A DNA stretch of 14,466 nt from Betaproteobacteria bacterium UBA6910 (GTDB lineage: Bacteria > Pseudomonadota > Gammaproteobacteria > Burkholderiales > UBA6910): the NCBI GenBank assembly GCA_002451065.1, contig DKBC01000130.1, positions 1 through 14,466 on the forward strand, read 5' to 3'. Numbering within the stretch: position 1 is the stretch's first letter; each line of letters begins with the position of its first letter. Both the position numbers and the translations under genes were made by a program. Of this stretch, positions 6,650-14,349 are shown one piece after another. Under the pieces are notes generated by a model. That model was given only the letters and a program-made list of their open reading frames with translations, did no database searches and was not told where the DNA came from.

Positions 6650-7462
6650 ATGGACAAACCCTACCGGCCGCAGCTCTCCAACGCCGCCCGCCCCGCCACC
6701 TTCACCGTCCCGGCGGTGGATGAGCATGGCGCGGAAGTGCCCACGGCGATCGCGGGCGAACATCCCCTCACGCTTTACGTGGACAAGCGTGAAATCGTCA
6801 CCCTGATGACCCTGGGCGGCGCGCCGGAGGCCCTCGCCATCGGCTATCTGCGCAACCAGCGCCTGGTGCAGGAACTGGAGGACATCGTTTCGGTGCAGGT
6901 GGACTGGGAGACCGACGCGGTGGCGGTCACCACCCGCGATGGCCTCGGGGCGCAGGAGCAGCGCATGGCCAAACGCACGGTCACCACCGGCTGCGGACAG
7001 GGCACGGTATTCGGCGATCTGATGGAAGAGATCGACGGCATCCGGCTCCGGGACGACGTGATCCTGACGCGGGACACCCTCTACGCCCTGCTCGACAACG
7101 TCCGGCGCCACGACACGATCTACAAGCAATCCGGCGCCATTCACGGGTGCGCGCTGGCGCGGGGCTCCGAGATCCTTTACTTCGTGGAGGACGTGGGGCG
7201 CCACAACGCGGTGGACGCGATCGCGGGCCTGATGTGGCTCGACCGCGTCGAGGGTAGCGACAAGATCTTCTACACCACCGGCCGCCTGACATCGGAAATG
7301 GTGATCAAATCCGCCCAGATGGGGATCCCGTTTCTCGTCTCCCGCTCCGGTCTGACCAAGATGGGTCACGACGTGGCGCAGCGCATCGGCATGACCATGT
7401 TCGGGCGAGCCACCAACAAGCACTACCTCCTCTTCACCGGCGCCCAACGTTTCCGTCCGTGA
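6650..7462 (+). CDS. fdhD: Formate dehydrogenase sulfur-carrier accessory protein FdhD
   Basis: FdhD passes sulfur from a cysteine desulfurase to the bis-MGD cofactor, an essential maturation step for formate dehydrogenase. The 270 residues show the family blocks: GEHPLTLYV (36-44), the cysteine loop TTGCGQGT (112-119), SGAIHGCALA (161-170), EDVGRHNAVDA (180-190), TGRLTSEMV (210-218) and SRSGLTKMG near 231. The cysteine loop has only Cys115; the second cysteine of the E. coli CxxC is replaced by glycine (CGQG). It starts 48 nt after moaA with no clear Shine-Dalgarno, and its stop overlaps the mobA GTG start by 4 nt (GTGA, 7459-7462). The client is almost certainly FdhA of the divergent operon. 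Confidence 0.95.
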   Translation: MDKPYRPQLSNAARPATFTVPAVDEHGAEVPTAIAGEHPLTLYVDKREIVTLMTLGGAPEALAIGYLRNQRLVQELEDIVSVQVDWETDAVAVTTRDGLGAQEQRMAKRTVTTGCGQGTVFGDLMEEIDGIRLRDDVILTRDTLYALLDNVRRHDTIYKQSGAIHGCALARGSEILYFVEDVGRHNAVDAIAGLMWLDRVEGSDKIFYTTGRLTSEMVIKSAQMGIPFLVSRSGLTKMGHDVAQRIGMTMFGRATNKHYLLFTGAQRFRP

Positions 7463-8043
7463 CCAAGATTACCGGAGTGGTTCTCGCCGGGGGCCTGGGG
7501 CGCCGAATGGGAGGCGTGGACAAGGGGTTGCAGCCGCTGCGGGGCCGCCCCATGGTCGCCTGGGTGCTGGACCGGTTCGCGCCCCAGGTGGATGAAGTCC
7601 TGATCAACGCGAATCAGAACCTCGATGATTACGCGGCCCTCGGGCATCGGGTCATCGCGGACGAGATCGGCGGCTTTGCGGGGCCCCTGGCGGGGCTGCA
7701 GCGCGGGCTCTCCGAGGCGAGTCACGGCCTGGTCGCCACCGTTCCCTGCGATTCCCCTTTCCTGCCCCACGACCTGGTTCCCCGCCTGCTCTCCGCCCTT
7801 GATCACGGCGCCGCAGAACTGGCGGTGGCAAAAACCCACCAGCAGCCCCACCCCGTGTTCTGCCTGTGCCGGCGCAGCCTGCTTCCGCACCTGACATCGT
7901 TTCTTAGAGAAGGTGGCCGGAAGATAGATGCCTGGTACGCGAGCCTGCGCGTGGTGGAAGTCCCCTTCGACGACGAGGCCGACGCCTTCCGCAACATCAA
8001 CACGCCGGACGAGCTGGCATCCGCCGAATCGCCGCGCTCATGA
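7459..8043 (+). CDS. mobA: Molybdenum cofactor guanylyltransferase MobA
   Basis: It transfers GMP from GTP to Mo-molybdopterin, giving the MGD form used by formate dehydrogenase. The 194 residues carry the nucleotidyltransferase signature LAGGLGRRMGGVDKG (9-23), the GPLAGLQ block (75-81), the Mg-binding PCDSPF motif (96-101, Asp98) and the closing NINTPDEL segment. Length is normal for MobA. The start is GTG at 7459, overlapping the fdhD stop by 4 nt. The stop overlaps the regulator's ATG (ATGA, 8040-8043), so fdhD, mobA and the regulator are likely translationally coupled. Confidence 0.94.
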   Translation: MTKITGVVLAGGLGRRMGGVDKGLQPLRGRPMVAWVLDRFAPQVDEVLINANQNLDDYAALGHRVIADEIGGFAGPLAGLQRGLSEASHGLVATVPCDSPFLPHDLVPRLLSALDHGAAELAVAKTHQQPHPVFCLCRRSLLPHLTSFLREGGRKIDAWYASLRVVEVPFDDEADAFRNINTPDELASAESPRS

Positions 8044-8960
8044 CGGCCCGGCGCGAATCCGGGGAGGCCCCGCCCGACTACCTCACGGTGCGAGAAGCCG
8101 CCGAGCGGCTGCGCCTCAACGAAAAGAAAATCTACGAGCTGATCAAGGAGGGAGTCATTCCGGCCACCAAGGCTGCCGGCAAATGGCTGTTTCCCCGCCA
8201 CCTGGTGGACGAATGGATGCTGGAATCCACCCATGGCGGCGCGCTGGCGGACCGCCTGATCGTCACCGGTAGCGACGATCCGCTGCTCACATCGGCGATC
8301 GCCTCCGTGGCGGCCCAGATCATCCCCGACGCGCTGCTGGTGTATACGCCCACCGGCACCCGCGCCGGCCTCGATTTGCTCGCCCGACGCCGGGCCAGTG
8401 CCTGCGCGATTCACTGGGGCCCGGCGGAACTGGCCGACCGCCTGCATCCCCAGATGCTCACCGCTTATCCCGGCCACCGCGAGTGGACCCTGGTGCGCTT
8501 GGGGAGCCGCCGGCAGGGCATCATGCTCGGGCCTCGCCATGCCAAGGCTGTAGGTCTAAGTGATGTCGTCAAGGCCGGCACGCGCTGGACATTGCGGCAG
8601 CAGGGTTCCGGAACGCAGCATTTCCTGGAGAACCGCCTGCTCGGCGACGGGCTTCAGATCCTCGCGGCCCAGGTCGCCGGCACTGCGCTAACCGAGCGGG
8701 AAGCCGCCTCTACTGTCGCCCGTGGGCTGGCCGACTGCGCTCCCGGCGTGCTTTCCGCGGCCACCGAGTTCGGGCTCGGATTCCTGCCCCTGGGGTGGGA
8801 ATGCTTCGACTTGGTGCTGCCAAAGAAGGTGTACTTCCTCCAACTCTTCCAGAGGCTTCTCGCCGAACTGCGCGGACCAAAGATGCAGGGGGTCGCAACG
8901 TCCTTGGCAGGCTATGATCTCTCGGCCCTCGGCAAGGTTCTGAGCCTCCCTGTGGAATAG
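8040..8960 (+). CDS. One-component regulator: excisionase-type HTH plus periplasmic-binding-protein-like sensor domain
   Basis: A 306-residue cytoplasmic protein. Residues 14-61 (YLTVREAAERL, then KIYELIKEGVIPATKAAGKW, then HLVDEWM) form a MerR/excisionase-like helix-turn-helix of the HTH_17 type. Residues about 80-290 match the PBP-like (PF12727-type) ligand domain related to molybdate/tungstate-binding proteins, with the late segment LGFLPLGWECFDLVLPKK characteristic of it. Proteins of this build accompany molybdenum-cofactor and formate dehydrogenase genes, and are thought to sense molybdate, tungstate or a cofactor intermediate; the ligand here is not known. The ATG overlaps the mobA stop, making it the last gene of the operon. 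By position it is the likely regulator of this operon and the divergent fdh operon, and the repeats at 5321-5347 are a candidate target. Both regulatory links are inferences. Confidence 0.85.
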   Translation: MTARRESGEAPPDYLTVREAAERLRLNEKKIYELIKEGVIPATKAAGKWLFPRHLVDEWMLESTHGGALADRLIVTGSDDPLLTSAIASVAAQIIPDALLVYTPTGTRAGLDLLARRRASACAIHWGPAELADRLHPQMLTAYPGHREWTLVRLGSRRQGIMLGPRHAKAVGLSDVVKAGTRWTLRQQGSGTQHFLENRLLGDGLQILAAQVAGTALTEREAASTVARGLADCAPGVLSAATEFGLGFLPLGWECFDLVLPKKVYFLQLFQRLLAELRGPKMQGVATSLAGYDLSALGKVLSLPVE

Positions 8961-9023
8961 TCGAGGCTGTCGGCCCCAGCGCAAACCACCGCCTCGCCGG
9001 GGCGCGCCGCCGGCTCTCCGCGG

Positions 9024-9052
9024 TTGCACCGAGATCCCCTCCGCCCTATAGT
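9024..9052 (+). promoter_or_regulatory. Predicted sigma-70 promoter of ppk2
   Basis: TTGCAC (9024-9029) and TATAGT (9047-9052) are separated by exactly 17 nt. The -10 matches at 5 of 6 positions, the -35 at 3 of 6. An AT-rich stretch follows and the start site would be near 9059, leaving a leader of about 33 nt. The rest of the 131-nt gap (8961-9091) is GC-rich and shows no convincing terminator for the upstream operon. Confidence 0.5.
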
Positions 9053-9076
9053 CTTTATTCATATAACGACAGCGAT

Positions 9077-9084
9077 GGAGAGGA
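9077..9084 (+). promoter_or_regulatory. Shine-Dalgarno of ppk2
   Basis: GGAGAGGA, 7 nt before the ATG at 9092; supports that start over later in-frame candidates. Confidence 0.65.
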
Positions 9085-9091
9085 ACACACC

Positions 9092-10129
9092 ATGAAGAAG
9101 CGATTGAAGCAGGACGCCCAGCATGAGCCCGTAACGCTTTCGGTCGTGCACAAGGAAGCAGGTGAGGCGGAGCAGCCGGCCCCGGAATCCGCGACGATCG
9201 CCAACCATCTTCGCCAGGAAGCGGTCTCCGAAGCGCTGCGCGCGACCCCGGAAACGACCTTTCCGGAGACCCAGGGTCCCGACCTTTACCTGCGGGCCGA
9301 AGAACTGTCCGATCTTCACTCGTCCCGGGATTTCATCCAGCTCCTGCGCTCAAAGAGCGTGGACGTGGGCAAGATCCAGGCGGCCATCAAGTACGAGTAT
9401 GAACTCGAGGCCTTGCAGATCGAGCTGGTCAAGCTCCAGCGCTGGGTCCAGGAGAACGGCCGCCGCATTGCTATTCTCTTCGAGGGGCGAGACGCCGCCG
9501 GCAAGGGCGGCACCATCCGCCGCTTCATCGAGCACCTCAATCCCCGGGCCATGCGCGTGGTGGCCCTGCCCAAGCCCTCCGAGGAGGAGCGCGGGCAATG
9601 GTACTTCCAGCGCTACATGAAGCAGCTGCCCAACGCCGGCGAGATCGTGTTCTTCGATCGCAGCTGGTACAACCGGGCCGTGGTGGAGCCAGTGAACCAT
9701 TTCTGCACCCGCGACCAGTACGACCGCTTCATGCAGCAGGTGCCGGAATTCGAGCACATGCTGTTCGAGGACGGCATTATCCTGGTGAAGTTCTGGTTTT
9801 CCATTTCCCAGGAAGTGCAAACCTCGCGTTTCGAGTCGCGGCGCACCAACCCTCTCAAGCAGTGGAAGCTGAGCCCCCTGGACGGCAAGGCCCAGGAATT
9901 GTGGGACGCCTACACCAAGTACAAGGAAATCATGTTCAGCCGCACCCACACCAGCTACAGCCCCTGGATCATCGTCAGGGCCAACAACAAGCGCCGTGCC
10001 CGCCTGGAGAGTATTCGCTACGTGCTGTCCCAGATCGATTACGCGGGAAAGGACAGCGCCAAAGTATCTCTGTTCCCCGACCCCAACATCATCACGCGCT
10101 TCCACCGCCGGGCGGTGAAGATCGATTAG
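9092..10129 (+). CDS. ppk2: Polyphosphate kinase 2 family protein
   Basis: It uses polyphosphate to phosphorylate nucleotides (or the reverse) in the cytoplasm. The 345 residues hold the P-loop GRDAAGKGG (132-140), the lid region around KPSEEERGQWYFQRY (161-175) and the Walker B segment FFDRSWYNR (187-195), all in the positions expected for a one-domain PPK2. The C-terminal part includes the conserved SPLDGKAQELWDAY and TSYSPWIIV stretches. The first ~65 residues are charged, low in conserved features, and longer than in many family members; they may be a disordered tail. I do not assign a substrate class (ADP, GDP or AMP) from sequence alone. It stands alone between a promoter and a terminator, convergent with glk. 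Confidence 0.93.
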   Translation: MKKRLKQDAQHEPVTLSVVHKEAGEAEQPAPESATIANHLRQEAVSEALRATPETTFPETQGPDLYLRAEELSDLHSSRDFIQLLRSKSVDVGKIQAAIKYEYELEALQIELVKLQRWVQENGRRIAILFEGRDAAGKGGTIRRFIEHLNPRAMRVVALPKPSEEERGQWYFQRYMKQLPNAGEIVFFDRSWYNRAVVEPVNHFCTRDQYDRFMQQVPEFEHMLFEDGIILVKFWFSISQEVQTSRFESRRTNPLKQWKLSPLDGKAQELWDAYTKYKEIMFSRTHTSYSPWIIVRANNKRRARLESIRYVLSQIDYAGKDSAKVSLFPDPNIITRFHRRAVKID

Positions 10130-10163
10130 GGTCATTACCGGCTTCAGGGGCCCCAGGGTCGCG

Positions 10164-10191
10164 CCTTCGCCTCAGCGAAGGAGACGCTTTT
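10164..10191 (+). terminator. Rho-independent terminator of ppk2
   Basis: A 7-bp perfect stem CCTTCGC/GCGAAGG (10164-10170 with 10175-10181) with a CTCA loop; an outer GCG/CGC pairing across a 3-nt bulge is also possible. TTTT follows at 10188-10191. It lies 35 nt after the ppk2 stop. Read on the minus strand no T-run follows the hairpin, so it is not an efficient terminator for glk. Confidence 0.7.
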
Positions 10192-10192
10192 C

Positions 10193-11185
10193 TCAGGATC
10201 CCAGGGCGTTGGCGGCGGAACTCAGCGCCCCGACAAGGCCCACCTCGGGAATGGTGACCACGTTCACCGGTATCTCCCGCAGCAGCGCCGCGAAACGCCC
10301 CTTGTCAAGGAACGCCCTCATGAACGTCCCCTCCTGCAGGCGCGGCAGGATCTTGGGCGCGATTCCCCCCGCGATGTAGACCCCGCCGCGCGTGAGTCCC
10401 GTGAGCGCGAGATTCCCTGCGAAGGCGCCATAAATCTGAACGAACAGGTCGAGAGCCTCGTCTGCCGCGGGATGCCTGTGGCGCAGGCCGAGGTCCGCGA
10501 TGCGCGCCGCCGGGTCCTCGCCCGGTGGGGCGGATCCGAGGCCGAGGGGCGCATCGGACAGTTCCTCGTCCAGGTAGCGGAAGATCTCCACCAGGCCGGG
10601 ACCCGAGAGCACCCGCTCCCAGGACACGTGCCCGAATTTCTCCGCGACATATTTCAGGAGATTGATCTGGAGCTCTCCGGAAGGCGCGAAATCCGCGTGC
10701 CCCCCTTCGGTGGCCATGGGCGCGTAGCGGCGGCCGTCCCAAACCAGCCACGCCACGCCAAGGCCCGTTCCGGCGCCGAGCACCACCCGCGGGGCTTGGG
10801 CTAGAGGCCGGCCGGCCTGGAGCGTTTCGAGGTCCCGGTCTTCCAGCTCGCCGACGCCGAGCGCCACCGCCTCAAAATCGTTGACGATGCTCACCCGCGG
10901 GATCTCGAACGCGATCCCCAGGGCGTCTGCGTCGATAATCCACTCCAGGTTGGTGAGACGCGCTTGGCGGCCCGAAACGGGGGCGGCCACCGCGATGCAG
11001 GCGGCGTCCGGGTTCCCGACCTCCCGCGCCAGGAAACTGTCGAGCACGCTGCGGAAATCGGGGAAATCACGATTCTCGTAGCGGCGTTCCTCGAGAGTCG
11101 TCGCCCGTCCGTCGACCCATTCCGCGAGCCGCAGCAGGGTCTTGGTCCCGCCCACGTCACCGGCCAGAAGGATTCGTCCGTCCAT
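10193..11185 (-). CDS. glk: Glucokinase
   Basis: An ATP-dependent glucokinase (bacterial Glk family) making glucose 6-phosphate in the cytoplasm. The 330 residues contain phosphate-1 GDVGGTKT (9-16), the catalytic VNDFEAVALG block (101-110, Asp103), the ATP-binding GAGTGLGVAWL (137-147), the sugar-binding EGGHADFAP (160-168) and SGPGLVEIFRY, and the late GGVYIAGGIAPK adenosine motif. Length is normal. The ATG at 11185 has GAGG (complement of 11192-11195) 6 nt upstream, overlapping the stop of the GGDEF-EAL gene, 8 nt away, so the two genes are co-transcribed. It is the last gene of the minus-strand operon and ends almost on the ppk2 terminator. Confidence 0.95.
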   Translation of the reverse strand: MDGRILLAGDVGGTKTLLRLAEWVDGRATTLEERRYENRDFPDFRSVLDSFLAREVGNPDAACIAVAAPVSGRQARLTNLEWIIDADALGIAFEIPRVSIVNDFEAVALGVGELEDRDLETLQAGRPLAQAPRVVLGAGTGLGVAWLVWDGRRYAPMATEGGHADFAPSGELQINLLKYVAEKFGHVSWERVLSGPGLVEIFRYLDEELSDAPLGLGSAPPGEDPAARIADLGLRHRHPAADEALDLFVQIYGAFAGNLALTGLTRGGVYIAGGIAPKILPRLQEGTFMRAFLDKGRFAALLREIPVNVVTIPEVGLVGALSSAANALGS

Positions 11186-11193
11186 GGATGGCC

Positions 11194-13578
11194 TCAGGTC
11201 GCCCGCGCCCGCTGGCGCGCCCGGACCTCCATCAGCTCGGGCTCGCCCACCGCCGTCCCCTGGGCGTAATCCACGCCCATTTCGCGCAGCTTCTGTACCG
11301 TCACCTCGTCCTCCACGAACTCCGCCACCGTGGCCATGCCCGTCAGGTGACCAATACGGTTGATCGCCTCCACGATCGCGTAGTCCATGGGATTGGTGGC
11401 CAGGTCCCGGACGAATGCGCCGTCGATCTTGAGGTAGTCCACGGGAAGATACTTGAGGTAGGCGAACGAGGAGACCCCGGTGCCGAAATCGTCCAGGGCG
11501 AAGCGGCAGCCCAGGGCCTTCAGCTCGTGCATCAGCTCAGCGGCCTTGGTCAGGTTGGAGATGGCGGTGGTCTCCGTGATCTCGAAGCAGACCTGTTCGG
11601 AAGCCAGCTCATGATCGCGGAGCAGCCTGCGCAGGAAATCGGCGAACGTGCTGTCGTTGATGGTGGCGCCGGAGAGGTTCACCGCATAAAACGACGGCTC
11701 CTCCCGCTCGCCACCCGCGCGTTTGCCCTGGTGCGCCAGGTAGTCCACGAGGGTCCCCACTACCCAGCGGTCGAGAATCGGGAGCAGGCTGTAGCGCTCG
11801 GCGGTGGGGATGAACGCCGTCGGCGGGATCGGCATGCCCAGCTCGTCCACCATCCTCACCAGCACCTCGTAATGGGGCCGGCCCTCACCGCTGAGGGGAA
11901 CGATGGGCTGCCGGTAGAGCCTGAAATTGCCATGCTCGAAGGCCTGGTCGATGCGAGAGACGATGGCGACGTCGTGGTGGTGATGGTCCAGCTCCGCATC
12001 GGCGGGGCGGTGAATCTGGATGCGGTTGCCGCCCCGTGCCTTGGCGCCGTAGCAGGCGGCGTCCGCCGCCTCCATCAGATCCTCGACGCTTCTGCTTTGC
12101 GCGTCCAGGGGAACCAGCCCCACACTCGCGCCCACCGCAAAGGTGGCCCCTTTCCACTGGAAACGGAAGTCGCGCACCGTCTCGCAAAGCCCACTGCCGA
12201 TGCGGATCGCCTGGTTCAGGGGACAAACCTCCAGCAGCACCCCGAACTCGTCCCCGCCGAGCCGGGCCAGGGTGTCGCTGCCCCGAATGCGGGCCTGCAT
12301 GGCCGCGGCAAGCTGGCGCAGCAATTCGTCCCCCACCACGTGGCCGCACTGGTCATTGACGGCCTTGAACTTGTCCAAGTCCATGTAGAGCAGCGCGTGC
12401 CGCTTATCCTGGGTGCGTGCGGTCTCGAGCATGGCCGCGAGCCGGCGTTCGAATTCCCTGCGATTGGCGAGGCCAGTCAGGGGATCGTGACTCGCCTGGC
12501 GGGAGAGCTCCTTGGCCATGGTGCGCAACTGGGTCACGTCGTGAAATATGATGATGGCCCCGGTCACCAAGCCGTCGCGGTCCCGGATCGCGGATACCGT
12601 GTCCTCCACGGGAAACTCGCGCCCCCGGCGATGCAACAGCCTCACCCCCGTAGTCACTCCGCCCCCCTTCCGCGAATTACCGGCCCCCGGCAGCTGACTC
12701 GGCACCGGCTCCCGGGTAACCTCGTCCACCAGCCTCAAGACCTCCGAGACCGGCTTTCCAAGCGCCTCCGCCTCGCTCCAGCCGGTGAGCCTTTCCGCCG
12801 CCGGATTCAGGCTGTCCACGGTTTCGGCGGCATCCACGGTAATCACCCCGTCGCCAATCGAGCGCAGCGCCACTTCGGCCCGTTCCTTCTCCCGGCGCAG
12901 CGCCGAGCTCATGTCACCGATGGCGCGAATAACGAAATAGGCGATCAGGATTCCCGTAATCAAAGCGCCGGCGCGCAAGGCCACCGTGGCCGCGATGGAC
13001 TCCCGGAACTTCGCCTCCGCCTGGGCCAGCATCAGATCGGACTGGGACCGATAACCCCGGAGGAACTCGTTGATCCTCGTGACAAACTCCTCTTCCAGCG
13101 GCGCGGATGTCTGCTCGTGCAGTTCCACGGCTTCCGCCCGCTTGCCGGCGATTACCAGTTCCGCCACCTGATCCGGCACCGAGCGGGCACTCTGAGCCAC
13201 CTGCAGCAGACCCTTAACGGTGTCCTCTTCGACGGATCCGGCGTAGGCGGCGCGCATGTTGTCCGCCGCCCGGGAAAAGCGCGCTGCGCTCTCCCGGTAG
13301 GCCTTCTCTGCCGCGCTCTGCTGGCCCGGCCCCCCGGCCTCCAAAAGGCGGTACAGCGCATCGTTCACCGCCACGTGAGCCCCCAGCAGCGCCGAGATCG
13401 ATTCGATGGCCCGCCGGTGGTCCTGGCCCATGGCATTCATGTGCTCGCGGGCCTGCTGCAGCCTGAGAAAATCCAGCAGCGTCAGCGCCACAACCACCAG
13501 GATGAGGAGGCCGAAACCCCCGATCAGAACCCAGCGCGCCTTGGCGGCGGGGCTCGCCGCGGTCCGGGGATCGCTCAT
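11194..13578 (-). CDS. Membrane PAS-GGDEF-EAL protein (c-di-GMP synthesis/degradation)
   Basis: A 794-residue inner-membrane signalling protein. TM helices at about 16-38 and 199-219 enclose a ~160-residue, mainly helical periplasmic sensor. A PAS domain follows (about 232-352), then GGDEF (about 355-525) with an intact GGDEF motif at 441-445 and I-site RGSD at 432-435, so cyclase activity and product inhibition are both expected. A HHHH run (532-535) lies in the linker. The EAL domain (about 545-780) reads EVL instead of EAL at 571-573 but keeps Glu571, Asn634, Glu666, Asp696/697, Lys717, Glu753 and Gln773, so phosphodiesterase activity is plausible. The loop after Gln773 (QGTAVGEPEL) departs from the usual QGY-x-x-G-x-P. 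The start chosen is ATG 13578, overlapping the mtfA stop (ATGA); a reading from 13608 would add 10 residues inside mtfA. Confidence 0.93.
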   Translation of the reverse strand: MSDPRTAASPAAKARWVLIGGFGLLILVVVALTLLDFLRLQQAREHMNAMGQDHRRAIESISALLGAHVAVNDALYRLLEAGGPGQQSAAEKAYRESAARFSRAADNMRAAYAGSVEEDTVKGLLQVAQSARSVPDQVAELVIAGKRAEAVELHEQTSAPLEEEFVTRINEFLRGYRSQSDLMLAQAEAKFRESIAATVALRAGALITGILIAYFVIRAIGDMSSALRREKERAEVALRSIGDGVITVDAAETVDSLNPAAERLTGWSEAEALGKPVSEVLRLVDEVTREPVPSQLPGAGNSRKGGGVTTGVRLLHRRGREFPVEDTVSAIRDRDGLVTGAIIIFHDVTQLRTMAKELSRQASHDPLTGLANRREFERRLAAMLETARTQDKRHALLYMDLDKFKAVNDQCGHVVGDELLRQLAAAMQARIRGSDTLARLGGDEFGVLLEVCPLNQAIRIGSGLCETVRDFRFQWKGATFAVGASVGLVPLDAQSRSVEDLMEAADAACYGAKARGGNRIQIHRPADAELDHHHHDVAIVSRIDQAFEHGNFRLYRQPIVPLSGEGRPHYEVLVRMVDELGMPIPPTAFIPTAERYSLLPILDRWVVGTLVDYLAHQGKRAGGEREEPSFYAVNLSGATINDSTFADFLRRLLRDHELASEQVCFEITETTAISNLTKAAELMHELKALGCRFALDDFGTGVSSFAYLKYLPVDYLKIDGAFVRDLATNPMDYAIVEAINRIGHLTGMATVAEFVEDEVTVQKLREMGVDYAQGTAVGEPELMEVRARQRARAT

Positions 13579-14345
13579 CGGTGCAGCCTCGTCGCGGGAT
13601 CCTGGCAATAAAACGCCCGCAGCTGCTGGTAGACCTCCGGATACTCCGAGACCAGGGCCTCGGGGATAAGAAAAAACGCCTCCGACGCCACCGCGAAGAA
13701 CTCATCCGGTCCCTCGCAGGCGTAAGGGTCCAGGGCCGTCTCGTCGCCGGCGCTCGCCCGCCGGCAGAGGTCGTCGTAGGCGGGGGCAAACGCTCCGGAC
13801 CAGGCCTCGCGCGTCATTCCGGCATGTAGCGGGGGCAATCCGTCCGATGCGCCGTTGAGCATGTCGAGCTTGTGGGCAAATTCGTGGATGACCACATTAT
13901 ATCCAGCCTCCACGTCCGGCGATTCCACATCCGCCCAGGACAGGATCAAGGGGCCTGCCTCCCAAGACTCGCCGGTGCGCGGCTCGCGCAATCGGTGCAC
14001 GATGCCGTGCTCATCGGTGTACTCGCGATCCGGCAGGAACTCGTCGGGATAAACAATCACCTCCACCCATCCCCGGTACCACTCGATGCCCAGATTGAGC
14101 ACCACCAGCGCCGCCTGGGCCGCGATGGTCACCCGCATCTCGTCGGAAATGGCGTAGCCGTCGGCGGCGTGGATGCCCTTTTCGTGAAGAAGCAGCGTCG
14201 CCAGTTCCCTCAGCCGCGCGCTTTCGCGGGGGTCCAGTCCGCGGAAGAAATCGAACCGCGACAGCACCCGCTGCCAGAGCGACTCGGGTATCGCGCTGCG
14301 CTCCAGGGCGCGCTTCCGGCGCCACTCGCGGATCCTGCGCAGCAT
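13575..14345 (-). CDS. mtfA: MtfA-like zinc peptidase (Mlc titration factor A family)
   Basis: A 256-residue cytoplasmic zinc metallopeptidase of the M90 family. The HEFAHKLDML motif gives zinc ligands His154 and His158 with catalytic Glu155, and a downstream DEFFAVASEAFF helix (214-225) supplies the expected third ligand. In enteric bacteria MtfA binds the repressor Mlc and thereby relieves repression of the glucose PTS gene ptsG; whether Mlc or a PTS exists here is unknown. The ATG at 14345 has AGGAG 9 nt upstream and lies 4 nt after the M28-like gene. Its stop overlaps the GGDEF-EAL start. The pairing with glucokinase in one operon fits a role in glucose use. Confidence 0.93.
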   Translation of the reverse strand: MLRRIREWRRKRALERSAIPESLWQRVLSRFDFFRGLDPRESARLRELATLLLHEKGIHAADGYAISDEMRVTIAAQAALVVLNLGIEWYRGWVEVIVYPDEFLPDREYTDEHGIVHRLREPRTGESWEAGPLILSWADVESPDVEAGYNVVIHEFAHKLDMLNGASDGLPPLHAGMTREAWSGAFAPAYDDLCRRASAGDETALDPYACEGPDEFFAVASEAFFLIPEALVSEYPEVYQQLRAFYCQDPATRLHR

Positions 14346-14349
14346 CGCC

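Noticed and set aside
6548..7447. 299-codon minus-strand open frame opposite fdhD
   Set aside because: FdhD motifs on the plus strand are clear; the antisense product is His/Gly/Asp-rich without a family pattern.
8990..9015. GC-rich inverted repeat after the regulator gene as a terminator
   Set aside because: Arms are only about 5 bp, the region is GC-rich throughout so chance pairing is likely, and no T-run follows.
11188..13611. An 807-codon open frame on the plus strand, opposite the whole GGDEF-EAL gene
   Set aside because: The minus-strand frame has unmistakable conserved domains. In GC-rich coding DNA the antisense frame often lacks stops. The plus-strand translation is low-complexity (His, Arg, Gly, Leu-rich) with no recognisable domain.
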